Positions 23,263 through 35,103 of a stretch of DNA of 64,000 nucleotides are shown here, in pieces. Source of the DNA: Ampelocalamus luodianensis (lineage: Eukaryota; Streptophyta; Magnoliopsida; Poales; Poaceae); the NCBI GenBank assembly GCA_036346255.1, contig CM070639.1, forward strand, positions 26,938,165 through 27,002,164. The letters run 5' to 3'. The notes beneath the pieces were generated by a model that was given only the letters and a program-made list of their open reading frames with translations, was not told the origin of the DNA and did not search any database. The position numbers and the translations under genes are program-made. How positions within the stretch are numbered: the stretch's first letter is position 1; each line of letters begins with the position of its first letter.

Positions 23263-25484
23263 TGTAATACCCCATTTAATTAAATAAATAATTGAGGGAT
23301 TAGAAGAGGTATTTAAGAGTGAAATTTCAGAATTTAGTGAGTTGAGGAGAGTAGTGGGCCGTCGGCCCATAGCACATGTGGGGGAGCCCAACTTGAGAGG
23401 GAGGGGAGACCAAACCCTAGCACCTGCACAAGAATGTCACCCCTGCATCAGAGCACCACTGCACCAGTAGTGCATGGGTATCAGAGCAATCCCCTTCCGC
23501 CGCCATGCCAAGAGGAGAAAGGAAGGAGAGGCAGGAAGAAGAAGGGGAGAAGGAAAAGAGGAAGGAAAGGAAGGAGCCTCGCTGGTCTCGCGTTTGTCAT
23601 CTTGTTCTCCAAGGGTAACCTACGATTCCGCTCGATTAGTCATGTAGTTTCGTGATTTGGCAAAGGTCAGATTAGATCGGCTTTTGGCAGCCTGTATTGC
23701 TCGGCTATTTTGAGGATGTTAACTACGAAATTTGATCTGTCCATCTGCTAGAGATTTGTAGGTCACGTCTTTATCTTTCAATAGAGTCTTAGATCACGTC
23801 ATTTAGATGAGCGGTTCAAAAGTTATGAATTTTGTAGCGCCGCTGTTCCGTAAATCTGCTTCGTTTTTGACAGTTTTTAGTAATCAGACTTAAACTGATA
23901 GATAAAGGAGTTGCTGGGAGGTCTCACTATAACAAAAGTTGTAGATAATTGTTGTAACTTTCAGAGAAGCTCAAGAACGTGAAATTTGGACAACGGTGCT
24001 GAAAGTTATGGTAGTTTTAGTGTACTGTCCAGAGAACCTGACGTGAAATTGATGTTCTATTAATTAGCCTGATAGGGGTATTAGGTGGCCGAATCAGGAA
24101 GGCTCATCAACTAGGTTTAGTTGGAGAAATTGATAACCTTTCAAGGAAGTCCAAGAACACCTCATTTGGACTCCTTTACTAAAAGATATGAATTTTAGAA
24201 CGTGATTGTCCACAGAGGGGACATATCAATATTTAGGAATTAGAGTTGGGATCGTGTTAAAAACTATTACGAGTTCGTGTTTGCTTATATTGTTTGTTTG
24301 GTCCATTACTGTTGTCTTAGTATGCTTTTAAATTAATTTAGGTGGGGGATTGGTCTCGGAGGCAGCGCCGTCTTCACATCATTTGTTCTCACACGGTTAA
24401 GGCAAGTACTCTGATTGATAGATTAATTACGAATGTTTGACAGTGAGTGCTAGTATTTCGATGCATATTAGCTATGCTTGGTTGATAGTGTGATATGTAT
24501 GATTAAGGATGGTGAATACTTATGATATGAATAATTGTTATGCATGTATGGTGTTGTTGCTATTCATGTTATTGAAAATGTAATTGTTCATGTGCACAAT
24601 GGGAGCATACTTGAGACTTGATCACGTGGTGACCGTGCATGTATATTTGAGGTCTCCGTCATGTGGATGACGGTTTAGGTTCCTACACTCGTAGAGTGTG
24701 GGCATTGATTTGAGTTCCCGTCATGTAGATGACAAGCTTAGGTCCTCACATTCGTGGAATGTGAGCATTGAGTAGAGGTCCCCATCATGAAAACGATGGG
24801 CTATGGTCCCTATACTTGTGGAGTATAGGCTCTTAGTCCCTGTGCTAGAGGGTATAGGCAAGGGTATACATCGACGGATGTATACCTCGTGTTACTGGTA
24901 AAATACGAAAAGAGTAAAAGATGCATTGCACATTTGCATTACATAAGCATGTGATATGTTTTAGAGCAAAGCTTTGGAATTGAATGTTGATGCTGTAATG
25001 GTGAGTTTAATGTTTCATTATTGGTACTTGCTGAGTCTTTGGGCTCACCTTTGCTTTTGCTGTGTTTTTTAGGTACTCTTTGCAAGAACGACATGCATAG
25101 GAGGTAGTAGACTTGAGTTGGTTTCACACACTGCTACGCATCTCTAAAAGTTGATTAAATTTTAGATCGTCCATTAATAAATAAGCAAACCGCTCAGGAA
25201 TTTATTATGGTTATGCTTCATGCTTCGAATAATTTGTAATAAGGATGAGTAGCATATTTTGAATATCTTTGAATATGCTTTAGTTGATTAGCAGGTTTTG
25301 AATGCTTATTGATGATACTGGATGTTGGAATATTTGGTTATGATATTCTTTTTGACTGTTGGAACCTCCGTATAGTTAGCCATACAAAAGAGGTTCTGCC
25401 GAAAGTCAGTAGATTGTCTTAGTTTAGATTTGTTTAATGTTATTTTGGTAGCATTCTAGGCCTTTGTTTGGCTAGGGTGTTACA
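23263..25484 (+). mobile_element. Solo LTR of a gypsy-type element
   Basis: A 2222-bp LTR with TGTAATACCCC at the start and GGGTGTTACA at the end (terminal TGTAA/TTACA inverted repeat), flanked by a perfect 5-bp TSD GAAAC. There is no internal domain, so it arose by LTR-LTR recombination. A GC-rich purine-rich part (23400-23600) contains a low-complexity Lys/Arg/Gly frame at 23434-23655 that is not regarded as a gene. An array of small hairpins lies at 24622-24885. The LTR at 28651-32467 (minus strand) is a diverged relative (TGTAATATCCCG start, similar layout). Confidence 0.93.
24622..24885. repeat. Array of eight small hairpins within the solo LTR
   Basis: Eight inverted repeats occur in 264 bases: TCACgtgGTGA (24622), CCGTCATgtggATGACGG (24656-24673), ACACTCgtaGAGTGT (within 24682-24702), GTCATgtagATGAC (24720-24733), CTCACATTC/GAATGTGAG (24745-24765), CCCATC/GATGGG (24781-24800), CCTATACT/AGTATAGG (24809-24829) and GTATACATC/GATGTATAC (24864-24885). 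Loops are 3-8 bases. The intervening spacers share GGTCC/GGTTC and GCATTGA words, so this is a degenerate repeat of about 30-45 bp whose stems differ while pairing is kept. Confidence 0.88.
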
Positions 25485-25489
25485 GAAAC
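25485..25489. repeat. Target-site duplication GAAAC (right)
   Basis: Exact copy of 23258-23262 at the other side of the solo LTR. Confidence 0.92.
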
Positions 25490-25548
25490 ATACCACTAAG
25501 TTCTAGCACAAGGTAATTTGCTTCGACGTGACTTCATACATGAAAATG

Positions 25549-25690
25549 ATGCAAAATGTTATCATCTTTAATCGCTACAAACATGTCTCACTCAATATAG
25601 CATAGCATACTATCATTCATCCAAAATGCTATCATTTTTAATCGTTGCAAACATGTCTCCCTTAATATAGCATACCATCATTCCTGAAAT
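25549..25690. repeat. Tandem duplication, about 72-bp unit x2
   Basis: The unit AAAATG.TATCAT.TTTAATCG.TACAAACATGTCTC..TTAATATAGCATA occurs at 25553-25622 and 25623-25690 with a few substitutions. Confidence 0.85.
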
Positions 25691-26454
25691 TGGTTTGTTG
25701 TTCCTCTTGCTTGCAGAATTATTGTATCTTATTTCTCTTGTTAACTTCTACCCAACATCTTAGCATACTGGAAAAAATGGGAACACTTCTCTTCCATTTT
25801 AACATATGCAAGGCAAAGAATTTAAACATATAGAGATAATAACTTAAGATACTTGAAGCAATTCCAAGAATTGACAGTGGTGCAACAAGAGCAACTTTGC
25901 TCCTCGTTGTTCTCCATCATTTCAAAGACACCCATTTGCATAAGATTTATTAATATCATCGCTGGTCCTTCTAGCCCCAATGAACACCCCGTCCCTAAAG
26001 TAATTGCAGCTTGATGGCCTTGATTGTAGGAAAGATCGCATCCATAAAATCAACAACTTCCCTTTGAGATGATAGTGACTGCTAGGGAGGGAGAATAGCA
26101 AGGGGAGGGCCAGACCGACGGAGGATAGAGCAGGGGTGGGTGGGTGGCGAGCGGAGGGCCGAGGCACGGGCAGGAGGAGGCGACGCAGAGGGAACTAGAG
26201 AGGGAGAGCCTTGGGCAGGGCTGGGCCACCAGAGCAAAGAGCAAGGCGGCCGGGAGGAGGAGGCGGTGGGTAGAGGGTAGAGGTGTGGGTAGGAGGACGC
26301 GACGCGTAGGGAGTTAGGGTTGGGGAGGAGCCGACTGGTGCTACATAGGCCTACTATATGGGTACTCGTGGTGTTAATAGGGCGGATTGGTGCTTCGGTT
26401 CACCTAGCATCAGGCCTGAGTCTGCCCTGAAATGCAAGTATCTTTACTAATTAT
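25691..26454. other. Intergenic DNA without a recognised gene
   Basis: The minus-strand frame 25922-26167 has a hydrophobic N-terminal part in a GC-rich stretch and ends in SCNYFRDGVFIGARRTSDDI. It could be a broken exon, but no family is recognised. The segment 26060-26340 is a purine-rich GC-rich tract resembling the GC-rich parts of LTRs here. Left undetermined. Confidence 0.35.
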
Positions 26455-28060
26455 TGTAATTCTGAGGGCCATTTGGTAATTTCTCAATTAGAGAGAAGAA
26501 GAAATGGAAAAGAAAAGAAGAAAAATATGGTGGGGTCCACCTGTCGGTGAGAGAGGAGAGGAGATAAGGTATTAGACTGAGTCTCCAACCCTATCTAGCG
26601 CGTGCGGATTTGGGGGCTTCTCCCTCGTGAGCGGCGACGACGTAGGAGGCGCTGGTGGCCCGGGTGCTTCGGGCATTGGCCAATGGCTATAGCCGCGCGG
26701 CCTCCTCTCCTCCTACTCTTCTTCTTAAAGGCGGTTCCCCTTCTTCTTGCTTCACCTCAAAAACACAAGGAGCTTCTTCCCCTTTTGGTTCTTTCCCTCT
26801 TCTGATTTGGCTTCAATTTTGGGTAGTGGGAGCTGTTGTGCCACCGTTATTTGACACGGTGTCATTGGTAGTGAATACCGACTCCTCCTCCTCCTTGCGC
26901 ACCCCTATTCTTCTATTGCCCCCTCTCATTTGTTGAGGTTGCGGTGAGGGGATTTGGGTCTTGCACCGTTGGGGATTGGACTTGGCCATCTCTTGCTTGA
27001 TTTGGGAGTGAAGACTTCGGATTAGTGGTGATCTCTTGCTCTACAGGTGCATTCGGCCGGTGCATCGTTGGTTGGTTCTTGTGCAACATTCCCTATACCT
27101 CGACTTTACGAATTGGTGTGTCCCAATTTGTGAATTAGCATTGTATCTCTGATGACATTGTCCATTTTTCACGACAAATGGGTGATTGGTTTTCGAGTCG
27201 CTTATCGCATGCTTTTCCTGGCTTCAACTCGGTGGATTTGAGTGCCATTCGCACCGTGAGTTTGCAATTCTGTTTTTCACATTACTTTGTATAAGTGAGC
27301 CATGCTAGTAGAAGATTCAGATTGTGTTGTTTTTTGGATTAATCTAGCACTAGGAGACTTTGCTTAGTAATGTTGTGGCTTGGTTTATGCTCGATGATGA
27401 ATTGATGTCAAATCGAGATTGAATAAGACAATTGAATATAAATTGGTCTTGAGCTTGTAGATTACTAGCTGTTTTTCTATTGTGTTATGCAATTCATGCT
27501 TGTCTGTTCATTATGATACACCTCATTTCAGTTTCTGTTCACTGTGACTAATATTCAGTCACTGTTCACTTTGCTTAGTTTTTAGTCTCTGTTCACTGTG
27601 CTTCTTTTTGGTTATTGTTATTCAATTTTGTCAATTGATATCTTGAGTATTAGAGTCAATCGCCTGCTGTCTAGTGAATTTAGAATTGATGATTTGCATA
27701 AAGTGACTGATTAGACTAGCAAGATTTTATTTGAGCTCAAGGTCTAATTTAGTTTAGAGTAATTGTCATATTTAATTTGTGGTTGAATTTTGACCCAAGT
27801 GTCGTGAAGGCCAAGATTACATCTTGAGCAACCCGACATCTGAGAGCAATAAATAAATAACTAAATCTGATCATTATGTTGATTTTGATTGTTCTCAAGT
27901 TTTATCTTTTGAGCATTTTATCCTGTTTAATTGACATGAGAAGATTACATGATAATATGTCTTGTATGTCTTTTATATATTGCTGAAAATATGCTTTAAT
28001 TATCATAATTAATGCTAAAATTATTTCTGAATATTCACTAAAACCACTATTTTTACAACA
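26455..28060 (+). mobile_element. 5' LTR of the copia element
   Basis: It starts TGTAATTCTGAGGGCC and ends near ACTATTTTTACAACA, followed by a degenerate PBS (TATCAGAAAACC at 28061). The part 26547-27490, including a GC-rich piece with an open frame at 26602-26805, has no counterpart in the 3' LTR. Confidence 0.85.
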
Positions 28061-28087
28061 TATCAGAAAACCAACAATTGAATAAAT

Positions 28088-28650
28088 GGCTTACTCATCT
28101 AATGTCATTAAGCCGGAAGTATTTGACGATGCCAACTTTAAACGTTGGCAAACTAAAACTAAGTTATGGCTGACTGACCTCAGACTTTTCTGGGTCATTT
28201 TAAATCCTCCAATGTTCCCATTGGAAACCCTTGCAATGACACGATAGGAGAATGCGAACAATTTAGTCCTAGCTCATTTGTTAGCCATCCTATCCAACTG
28301 GCTGTTCGACGTCTACGTTAACTTCAAATATGCTAAGCAACTTTGGAATAAACTTGATGAGAAATATTCCGAAGAGGATAAAGGGAACGAGTCCTTTATA
28401 ACTGCAACCTACTTGAACTTTAAGATGGTTGAGGGGCGGGCGGTGATGGAGCAGCTTCATGAGCTACAACTCCATATATGTGACTTAAGTCTGTACGACT
28501 ATGTCCTACCAGAGAAGTTTCAAGTGAATGTCATTCTAGCTAAGTTACCATTCTTGTGGCGTGACTTTGTGATCGCCATACGCATGAAGGAGCGCTGACT
28601 CGAATGATTCGTCACCGCTATTAATGTCGAATAGTGTACAAGAGCGTTGA
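28088..28650 (+). pseudogene. Copia gag, 5' part (interrupted)
   Basis: Starting from ATGGCTTACTCATC at 28086, the translation has VFDDANFKRWQTKTKLWLTD, a typical plant copia gag N-terminus. An in-frame stop occurs near 28244. The frame 28278-28598 continues with QLWNKLDEKYSEEDKG and ILAKLPFLWRDF, the conserved UBN2-type gag core. The gene is cut at 28650 by a minus-strand LTR and resumes at 32468. Gag forms the virus-like particle in intact elements. The stop and the insertion make it non-functional. Confidence 0.85.
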
Positions 28651-29372
28651 TTTGTAACACCGGCTTATTAAAAGCCCAAGATGTCACCTTCATCTATTAA
28701 CAATACAAGGATCTACCTCAAACTCGAGTATTTCTAACTTTTAGGAGTCACGATCAAACCTTTAACAATAAGATAAACATAATTTCAATAAGCTAGCTAA
28801 TCAATTCAATCATAATTTGAACTAATAAATTATCAAAGGCATTATAGCAAGGTTTCATTTACGGGAAACAACTACTCGCCATAAAATTCAACCATGAGGA
28901 AATAAGGGAATCATAACCTATTCAATTATTACAATTTATAAAATGAATGAATCAAGTAGTGTAGTGAAGTGCTCCTCAAGTGCATAAGCCATGTTCTACT
29001 TTCTCCCAAGGTATGCCGTCCTCAATGAACACCTAAAACATTAGACAAACAAGCGTGAGTCTAAGACTCAACAAGTACAAATAAACAACATACGAAAACC
29101 TCATAACAACGACAGGTCATTCTCATTGAACAACTTATGCAACATTGAATCATAGACAGATCATTCTCAAGATCAAGTACATATGTAAATATTATGAATG
29201 AAATGCAACTCATGTATATGACTCACTTCTCTCTCAGATATATCGAGATAGCTAGTGAACACCCATTAGTGTTCACTCAAAGCCCGCACTATACAAAATA
29301 TAGGGATTCAAGCCCCGTATGAATAATCTTTCAAACGGAATCCAATTTGCCCACATTGGAATGGTGGGTCTT

Positions 29373-29377
29373 ACTTG
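29373..29377. repeat. Target-site duplication ACTTG (left)
   Basis: ACTTG before TGAAGGG, repeated at 30982-30986. Confidence 0.88.
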
Positions 29378-30981
29378 TGAAGGGATACGTAGGCTACGAT
29401 AGCAACAATTCAAAAATCTACCACGAAACCAGATGCAAGCAAGTAGATGATCACGCATCATTACCACCGACGCCAGAAGGCAATGGAAGAAGAGTCCGAG
29501 TACCGTCCAACGAAGAGCGCATCGATGAAGTGGTCATAGTCGATCGCTCGCTGTCCTCACGAATCGATCGATCCTCCAAGAACCTCTCAAGTTCCTTGTG
29601 AAAATTGTAGATCATTCTCAAGCGCAATAGTAACCGCAACAAGGCCTCTATGGTATCCACATGTCTAGAGAAGGAACAACCGGACGCTGGTGTGCTAGCA
29701 CCAAGTCGCACGGCGGGTTTCTCGAAGATGGCGCTAGGGTTTCTGGAGTAACTCACATCTTTCACCTCTACAAAATAGCCTCAAGCATCTTCTTATATAG
29801 TGCCCCATGATGGATATTATCCAAACATGTTTGATGAATCGTATTCATACTGGTTTGTTTCAACCCATTAAGTGTGTGACCCGTTAGGTTTATGTGTAAT
29901 CGGTTGTGACTCGGAAACCCTTTTCTGACCATGAGTCGTAGTGGTCCCTAGCAGGACATAACGATTCCCGAATACACACAAAATATATCGGACGAACCTT
30001 AATGCAATAAGATCTACGACCAGGTCCTCATCACTTACGACCAGCTCATATCTCATCACAACCACCAGATTTATACGCACTCATTCAGAACCTCACGACC
30101 GGCTAGGACTTAAGTATGACCAGCCTAAAACTATGTACGACCAGCTCAGAACTCTCACGACTAGGTTTCGACTACTCGTGATTACATTTGACCGCCTACG
30201 ACCAGCTTGTATCTCCATATGACCATCAGATCCGATCGAACTAAGCGACCTACTGTATTCTCCCTTTGCCTTACGATATCTGATTTGAACTCTAGGTGAG
30301 ATATATGTTATCCATGGACTGTTCAATACTTTCTCAATCGAGTATCAGATAACCTTACGTGGTTGAACTCTTTGAACACGAGTGGCATGGCCATGCACTT
30401 TTTTTATCTGACCATTTCGAGGGGCCCAGAGATATCTCTCCCGTTATGTTAGGAGGGGCAAATCCCATATCCACTACCACATCCTCCGCATGTTTCATAG
30501 CATACCCAAAGCTACATTTATAACTACCCAGCCATTTAGTAGTGTTTGGCAATCCCTAAGAGTGCTATTACACATGTAGGGAACCATGCTGATCTTAGGT
30601 CTAAGGATTATACATCATCATTGCTTGAGTCCAACTAATGACACATAGAATCATAACAATCTAATAGTGTCTCAAGGTGGGTCTATCCAATCCCATGTTC
30701 TCTAACATGCTCACATTATTGATTCGATATCCCCATATCCATGACCAAAGGAAACATGATCATCAATCAATACATGTGTCTGGTTGAGAGTCACCGTGTT
30801 CCACCAGGATACTTTTAGAACGACATCATATAAGTTAAAGAGTTTTACCAACAAGTCACATACTGTTGATCTATATAACCGATGATTCATTCAAGGAATG
30901 TAATAACATTTATTCAACAACTCAAAAACATAGACGTGATACAATCATCTCTATGATTATCTCTAGGGCATATCACCAACA
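29378..30981 (-). mobile_element. Angela/BARE-like copia solo LTR, nested
   Basis: On the minus strand it starts TGTTGGTGATATGCCCTAGA and ends GTATCCCTTCA, 1604 bp, with a perfect 5-bp TSD ACTTG. The start is the signature of Angela/BARE/WIS-type grass copia LTRs. The LTR at 40021 is a plus-strand relative. It contains repeated CGACCAG-type words at 30015-30200 (ACGACCAGCTC and variants). No internal domain is present. Confidence 0.9.
30005..30205. repeat. Short repeats with the core ACGACCAGCT
   Basis: ACGACCAG or close variants recur at about 30015, 30039, 30095, 30117, 30138, 30158 and 30197, spaced 20-55 bases within the nested LTR. Likely an LTR-internal degenerate repeat of about 25-35 bp. 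Confidence 0.55.
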
Positions 30982-30986
30982 ACTTG
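30982..30986. repeat. Target-site duplication ACTTG (right)
   Basis: Exact copy of 29373-29377. Confidence 0.88.
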
Positions 30987-32467
30987 CCCATATTGGAATG
31001 ATGGGACTTCAGTACCCACTCCCGTGGGTGAAACATGAATGAAATGAAATGAACCTCAATGCCCACTCCCGTGGGCTAAACATGAAAACTTGGAATAAAA
31101 GCAATGAAACAAAATAAACTCTTCCATACCTTCTAATTGTTATAAACTTGTAACGGAAACAAGCCATTAGTGGAAAAGAAATAATCATACTTCATAAGAT
31201 TAGTCAGATCATAGTAATTCAACCAATTTGTACAACACACATCAAAGATGACCCAAGAATGTACTTGCCTTTCGCGTTGCAACACGTTGAAAGATTAAGA
31301 AGGTGAAACCAACCCCAATGTCACTCTGCCTACAATAAGTAAGTTACTCAAAACAAGTTTGACAAGATAACAACAATGCTATTCGCAACTCTCTTATCCA
31401 CACTCCCAATAACCCACGGTTCAGATATTTGATCTACTCAAGTATGACAATGATCTAGCAGAAAACCAAAATTGGACAGCGACCTTCTAAAATACATAAC
31501 TCCCAATCCGCTAATCATAAAAAGGCATTTCCAGTCTCTCTGGAAAGATCACGAGATTATCTACAAAAGTCTAGTTGATGAGATCTCCTAAATCCGCATT
31601 TAACTAAGTATAACAAACTGATGAAAACCCATCACAAAACCGATGCACAAACCGACAGCACATTAGAACAGTCATAACTTTCAATTGGTTGATCCAAAAA
31701 TTAAGTTCTTTATCAATCTAGAAATCTAAGACAATTGCCTACAAAAGTCGTGTTGGGAGACAACCCTGATTCGGCCATTAACAAATTCTTATCTATTAGT
31801 TAATACGACTGTTATAATCCTGATAGAGTTCTGGACAGCAGCAATGAAATCATCATAACTTCCAAACTACAACTCCAAATGACGTGATCTCAGATCCTAC
31901 TGAAACCTAGCAACATTTCCCACAAGTCTTTAGGAGATCCTAACCCCCAAATTGGCATAGAACTAGACGCAAACTGACGAACAAGACGACTGTAGATTAT
32001 AGACTCAAATTCAGCAGGAACAACAATACGCTATTCGACATCAATCGCATAGAAAAGAACTAAACAAATCAATGAAGAATTGAGGATACCCTTGAGGACA
32101 TGAAGGAACCCGCTGAAATCCTCACGAGGATCTCCTCTCCCCTTCCTTCTCCCTCTTCCTCTTCTTTTCTCCTTTACGGCAGACCTAAGGTTCTTCTCCT
32201 CCTTCTTCTTGGACAGCAGCAAGGGGGGTGGTGGCATCAGTAGAGTGGACGCCGACATCAGAGCATAGTCTAGGGTTTTGATGACTTATCCCCCCTCCCT
32301 TGCCTTCAAGTAGGCTGCTGGCCTCGCATGGGCCTTGGGCCTCTAAGGCCAGCTTCCCCCCTTGCGACTATGGGATGGTGGCCTAAAACTCTCTCAAATT
32401 CTAAACTTTAACTACGACACTCAAATTTCTTAATTCCAAATTATTGATATTTAAACGGGATATTACA

Positions 32468-32750
32468 GTTGACGTGACAGAAAGGCTCAAGTTCAAGCTC
32501 ATCAGGTGGAGGTCAGGAATGTTGGAGGCATTGGGAAATAGAAGTTCAAGAATCAGCCTCGAAACAAGCTTAAAGGTAAGAAAATAAAGAAGGAGGAAAT
32601 TGTCTATTATGTTTGTGGAGTGGTTAGCCATAAAGCCAACCATTGTTGTAATCGTAAAGGCAAGGATCCTTCTCCTGGTCAGCATAAAGGCCATAAGGCT
32701 AAAGTGAATGTCATACTAGCTAGTTTTAGTTCAGAAGGGTATGTACCTTT
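32468..32750 (+). pseudogene. Copia gag, 3' part with zinc knuckle
   Basis: Continuation of the gag interrupted at 28650. The nucleocapsid knuckle near 32605-32650 reads YYVCGVVSHKANHC. It matches CX2CX4HX4C except that the first Cys is Tyr, which would be expected to abolish zinc binding. Basic residues follow (NRKGKD), as is usual for nucleocapsid. Confidence 0.8.
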
Positions 32751-32754
32751 GGCC

Positions 32755-32990
32755 TTTATGGCAAGTCCATCAATTGATTGGTGGATTGATACAGGTGCAT
32801 CTAGACATATATGTGCTGATCAATCTTGTTTCTCTTTATTTCAGGGTGAAGGTGGTGCATCCGTCATGATGGGGAACGGAGCCGCTACTACAGTACGTGG
32901 GATTGGACAGGTTTGCTTGAAGCTCACTTCAGGCAAAGCACTCATCCTAAAAGATGTGTTGTACGTGCCTGCAATGACTCGTAATCGATG
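32755..32990 (+). pseudogene. Copia aspartic protease domain
   Basis: The open frame 32620-32991 includes WWIDTGASRHICAD with the catalytic D-T-G-A motif at about 32780-32822, then MMGNGAATTVRGIGQVCLKL and LILKDVLYVPAMTRN, all standard for copia protease. The frame stops at 32989, whereas the integrase should follow in frame. Confidence 0.88.
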
Positions 32991-32999
32991 AGTGGATCT

Positions 33000-33870
33000 A
33001 TGCTGTGTAGGAAAGGAATAAAGCTTGTGTTTGAGTCTAATAAGGTCGTGTTGACTAAATTTGGTAATTTTGTGGGCAAAGGCTATGATAGCAGAGGTAT
33101 GTTCCACTTGTCTATTCTTGATTCAATAATGTAAACATTTTTAATGTTGCTCGTTGCAATAAAATTCTTGATGTTTGACATTCTCATTTATGTCATGTTA
33201 ACTTTGAAGCCATTATGCGGTTATGCAAAATGAGCTTAATTCCAAGCTATAGTTATGAGAAGGGTTCTAAGTGTGAAGTGTGTGTTTGCAAGCAAAGCAA
33301 CCCCAAAAACCTTTTCATAGGTTGAAGGATGAAGCACCTCACCACTTGAGTTAATTCATTCTGATCTTTGTGAGATGAATGGAATATTAACTAAAGGTGG
33401 CAAATGCTATTTTCTAACTCTCATAGATGATGAAACTAAGTATTTCTACATTTATTTACTTAAGTCGAAAGATGAAACACTAGAACACTTTAAGATCTTT
33501 AAAGCCGAAGTGGAAAATTAACTAGAAAAGAAAATCAAACGACTAAGGATGGACCGAGATGGTGAATATGTTTCAAAGGAATTCTCTCAATACTGTGAAG
33601 AAAATTGAATAATTCATGAAATTACTCCACCATACTCATCCCAATTGAATGGAATAGCCGGAAGGAAAAAACCAAACTCTTTGTGACTTGGTTAATGCCA
33701 TGCTAAAAAGTTATGGTATGTTAGACTATTGATGGGGTGAAGCAGTTCTCACAACTAATTATATTCTCAATAGGGTTCTGCCTCACAATCAAGAGGAAAC
33801 ACCTTATGAAGGATGGAAGAGGAGGAAGCCTAACCTATCATTTATTTGAACTTGGGGATGTCTTGTAAAA
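33000..33870 (+). pseudogene. Copia GAG-pre-integrase and integrase core, frameshifted
   Basis: Fragments in changing frames: the zinc-binding pre-integrase part near 33180-33300 (HSHLCHVNFEAIMRL, KCEVCVCKQS) and integrase-core text near 33340-33660. Several stops (near 33520, 33606 and 33733) interrupt it. Confidence 0.7.
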
Positions 33871-33876
33871 TTACAT

Positions 33877-35103
33877 GTGCTGTTACCGAAGAAAAGAAAA
33901 CTTGGTCCTAAGACTATTGATTACGTCTTTCTAGGGTATGCTAAAAATAGCACAGCTTATAGATTTCTGGTAGTCAAATTCGAGGTGAGTGACATCGCTA
34001 TAAATGTAATGATGGAATCTCGTGATGCTACTTTCTTTGAAAATGTGTTCCCTATAAGAACAAATGAATTTATTGTCCCTACTTGTTTAGATGAACACTC
34101 TATTTTGTCTAGTGTGGATAACACCGCTCCAAAATTGGAGTTGAGGAGGAGTAAGAAGCCGAGGACTGAAAAGTCTCTTGGCGATCACTATGTCACCTAT
34201 CTCGTGGATGATGAACCACAAACCCTTTCAGAGGCATACGCATCTCCGGATATGGATTACTGGAAGGAAGCAGTCTGTAGCGAGATGGATTCCATCATTT
34301 CTAACGGAATATGAGAGGTTACAGACCTCCCATCTGGGTACAAGCCACTGGGCTGCAAATAGATCTTTAAAAGAAAGCGAAGACCTGATAGAATTATAGA
34401 AAAGTACAAGGCCCATTTAGTAGCTAAGGGTTTCACACAAAAAGAGGGTGAAGATTACTTTGACACATACTCTCTTATGACTTTGCCCACAATTTAGGTG
34501 CTTTTAGCACTATACAAGCTCCAAGCACATCAAATGGATGTAAATACCGCTTTCTTAAATGGTGAGTTGGATAAGGAGATTTATATGCAGCAACCCGATG
34601 GTTTTGTGGTTGAAGGGCAAGAGAAGAAAATATGTCACTTGATTAAATCTTTGTATGGTCTGAAGCAAGCTCCAAAGCAATGACATAAGAAATTTGATAG
34701 TACAATGACCTCAATCGGATTTTATGTAAACGAAGTCAATAAATGTGTTTACTATCGGTTTAGTAGGGGCGAAGGTATCATTCTTTGTCTATATGTGGAT
34801 GACATACTGCTATTTGGGACCAACATATATGCAATCAATAAAACCAAGTCTTTTCTCTCCCAGAACTTTGATATGAAAGACCTGGGCGAAGCTGATATTA
34901 TCTTAAACATCAATCTGTTAAAGGGTGAGAATGGGATTACTCTTTCACAATCCCATTATGTGGACAAGGTCCTAACCAGATTTGGATTTTGGTTCATGTA
35001 CAGTAAGTCAGTAGCCACACCCTATGATCCAAATATTAAGCTACATAAAAACACTATACATGAAAAATGCCAGCTTAAATATTTTCAAATAATTGTGTCC
35101 TGA
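33877..35103 (+). pseudogene. Copia reverse transcriptase, several frames
   Basis: The frame 33877-34314 carries the integrase/RT linker (YVFLGYAKNSTAYRF; YWKEAVCSEMDSI). After a break, 34498-34683 has QMDVNTAFLNGELDKEIYMQ and IKSLYGLKQAP. After one stop at 34681, 34705-35103 has LCLYVDDILLFG with the catalytic D-D pair near 34798. RT copies the element RNA into DNA in intact copies. Three stops or shifts separate the motifs. Confidence 0.9.

Larger units (their letters stand above)
28651..32467 (-). mobile_element. Minus-strand solo LTR inserted in copia gag
   Basis: On the minus strand it reads from TGTAATATCCCG (32467) to GGTGTTACA (28653). The flanks are GTTGA at 28646-28650 and 32468-32472, a 5-bp TSD with two extra T bases at the left end. 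After removal of the nested LTR (29378-30981) and its TSD it is about 2.2 kb, like the solo LTR at 23263-25484, to which it is related in terminal sequence and layout. Small hairpins recur: AGTGAACAC/GTGTTCACT (29254-29277), CTATAcaaaaTATAG (29289-29303), CCCAC..GTGGG (29350-29368), CCCAT..ATGGG (30988-31005) and two copies of CCCACTCCCGTGGG (31016 and 31060). The minus frame 32031-32258 is low complexity. Confidence 0.88.

Noticed and set aside
23434..23655. Basic 73-residue protein (KKKGRRKRGRKG-rich)
   Set aside because: Purine-rich low-complexity DNA inside the solo LTR; the composition alone explains the frame.
24622..24885. CRISPR-like array
   Set aside because: The units are not constant repeats with unique spacers; the conserved property is pairing, and the context is a plant LTR.
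26602..26936. Short genes in the GC-rich stretch 26.6-26.9 kb
   Set aside because: They lie within the 5' LTR of the copia element, are of low complexity and lack recognised domains.
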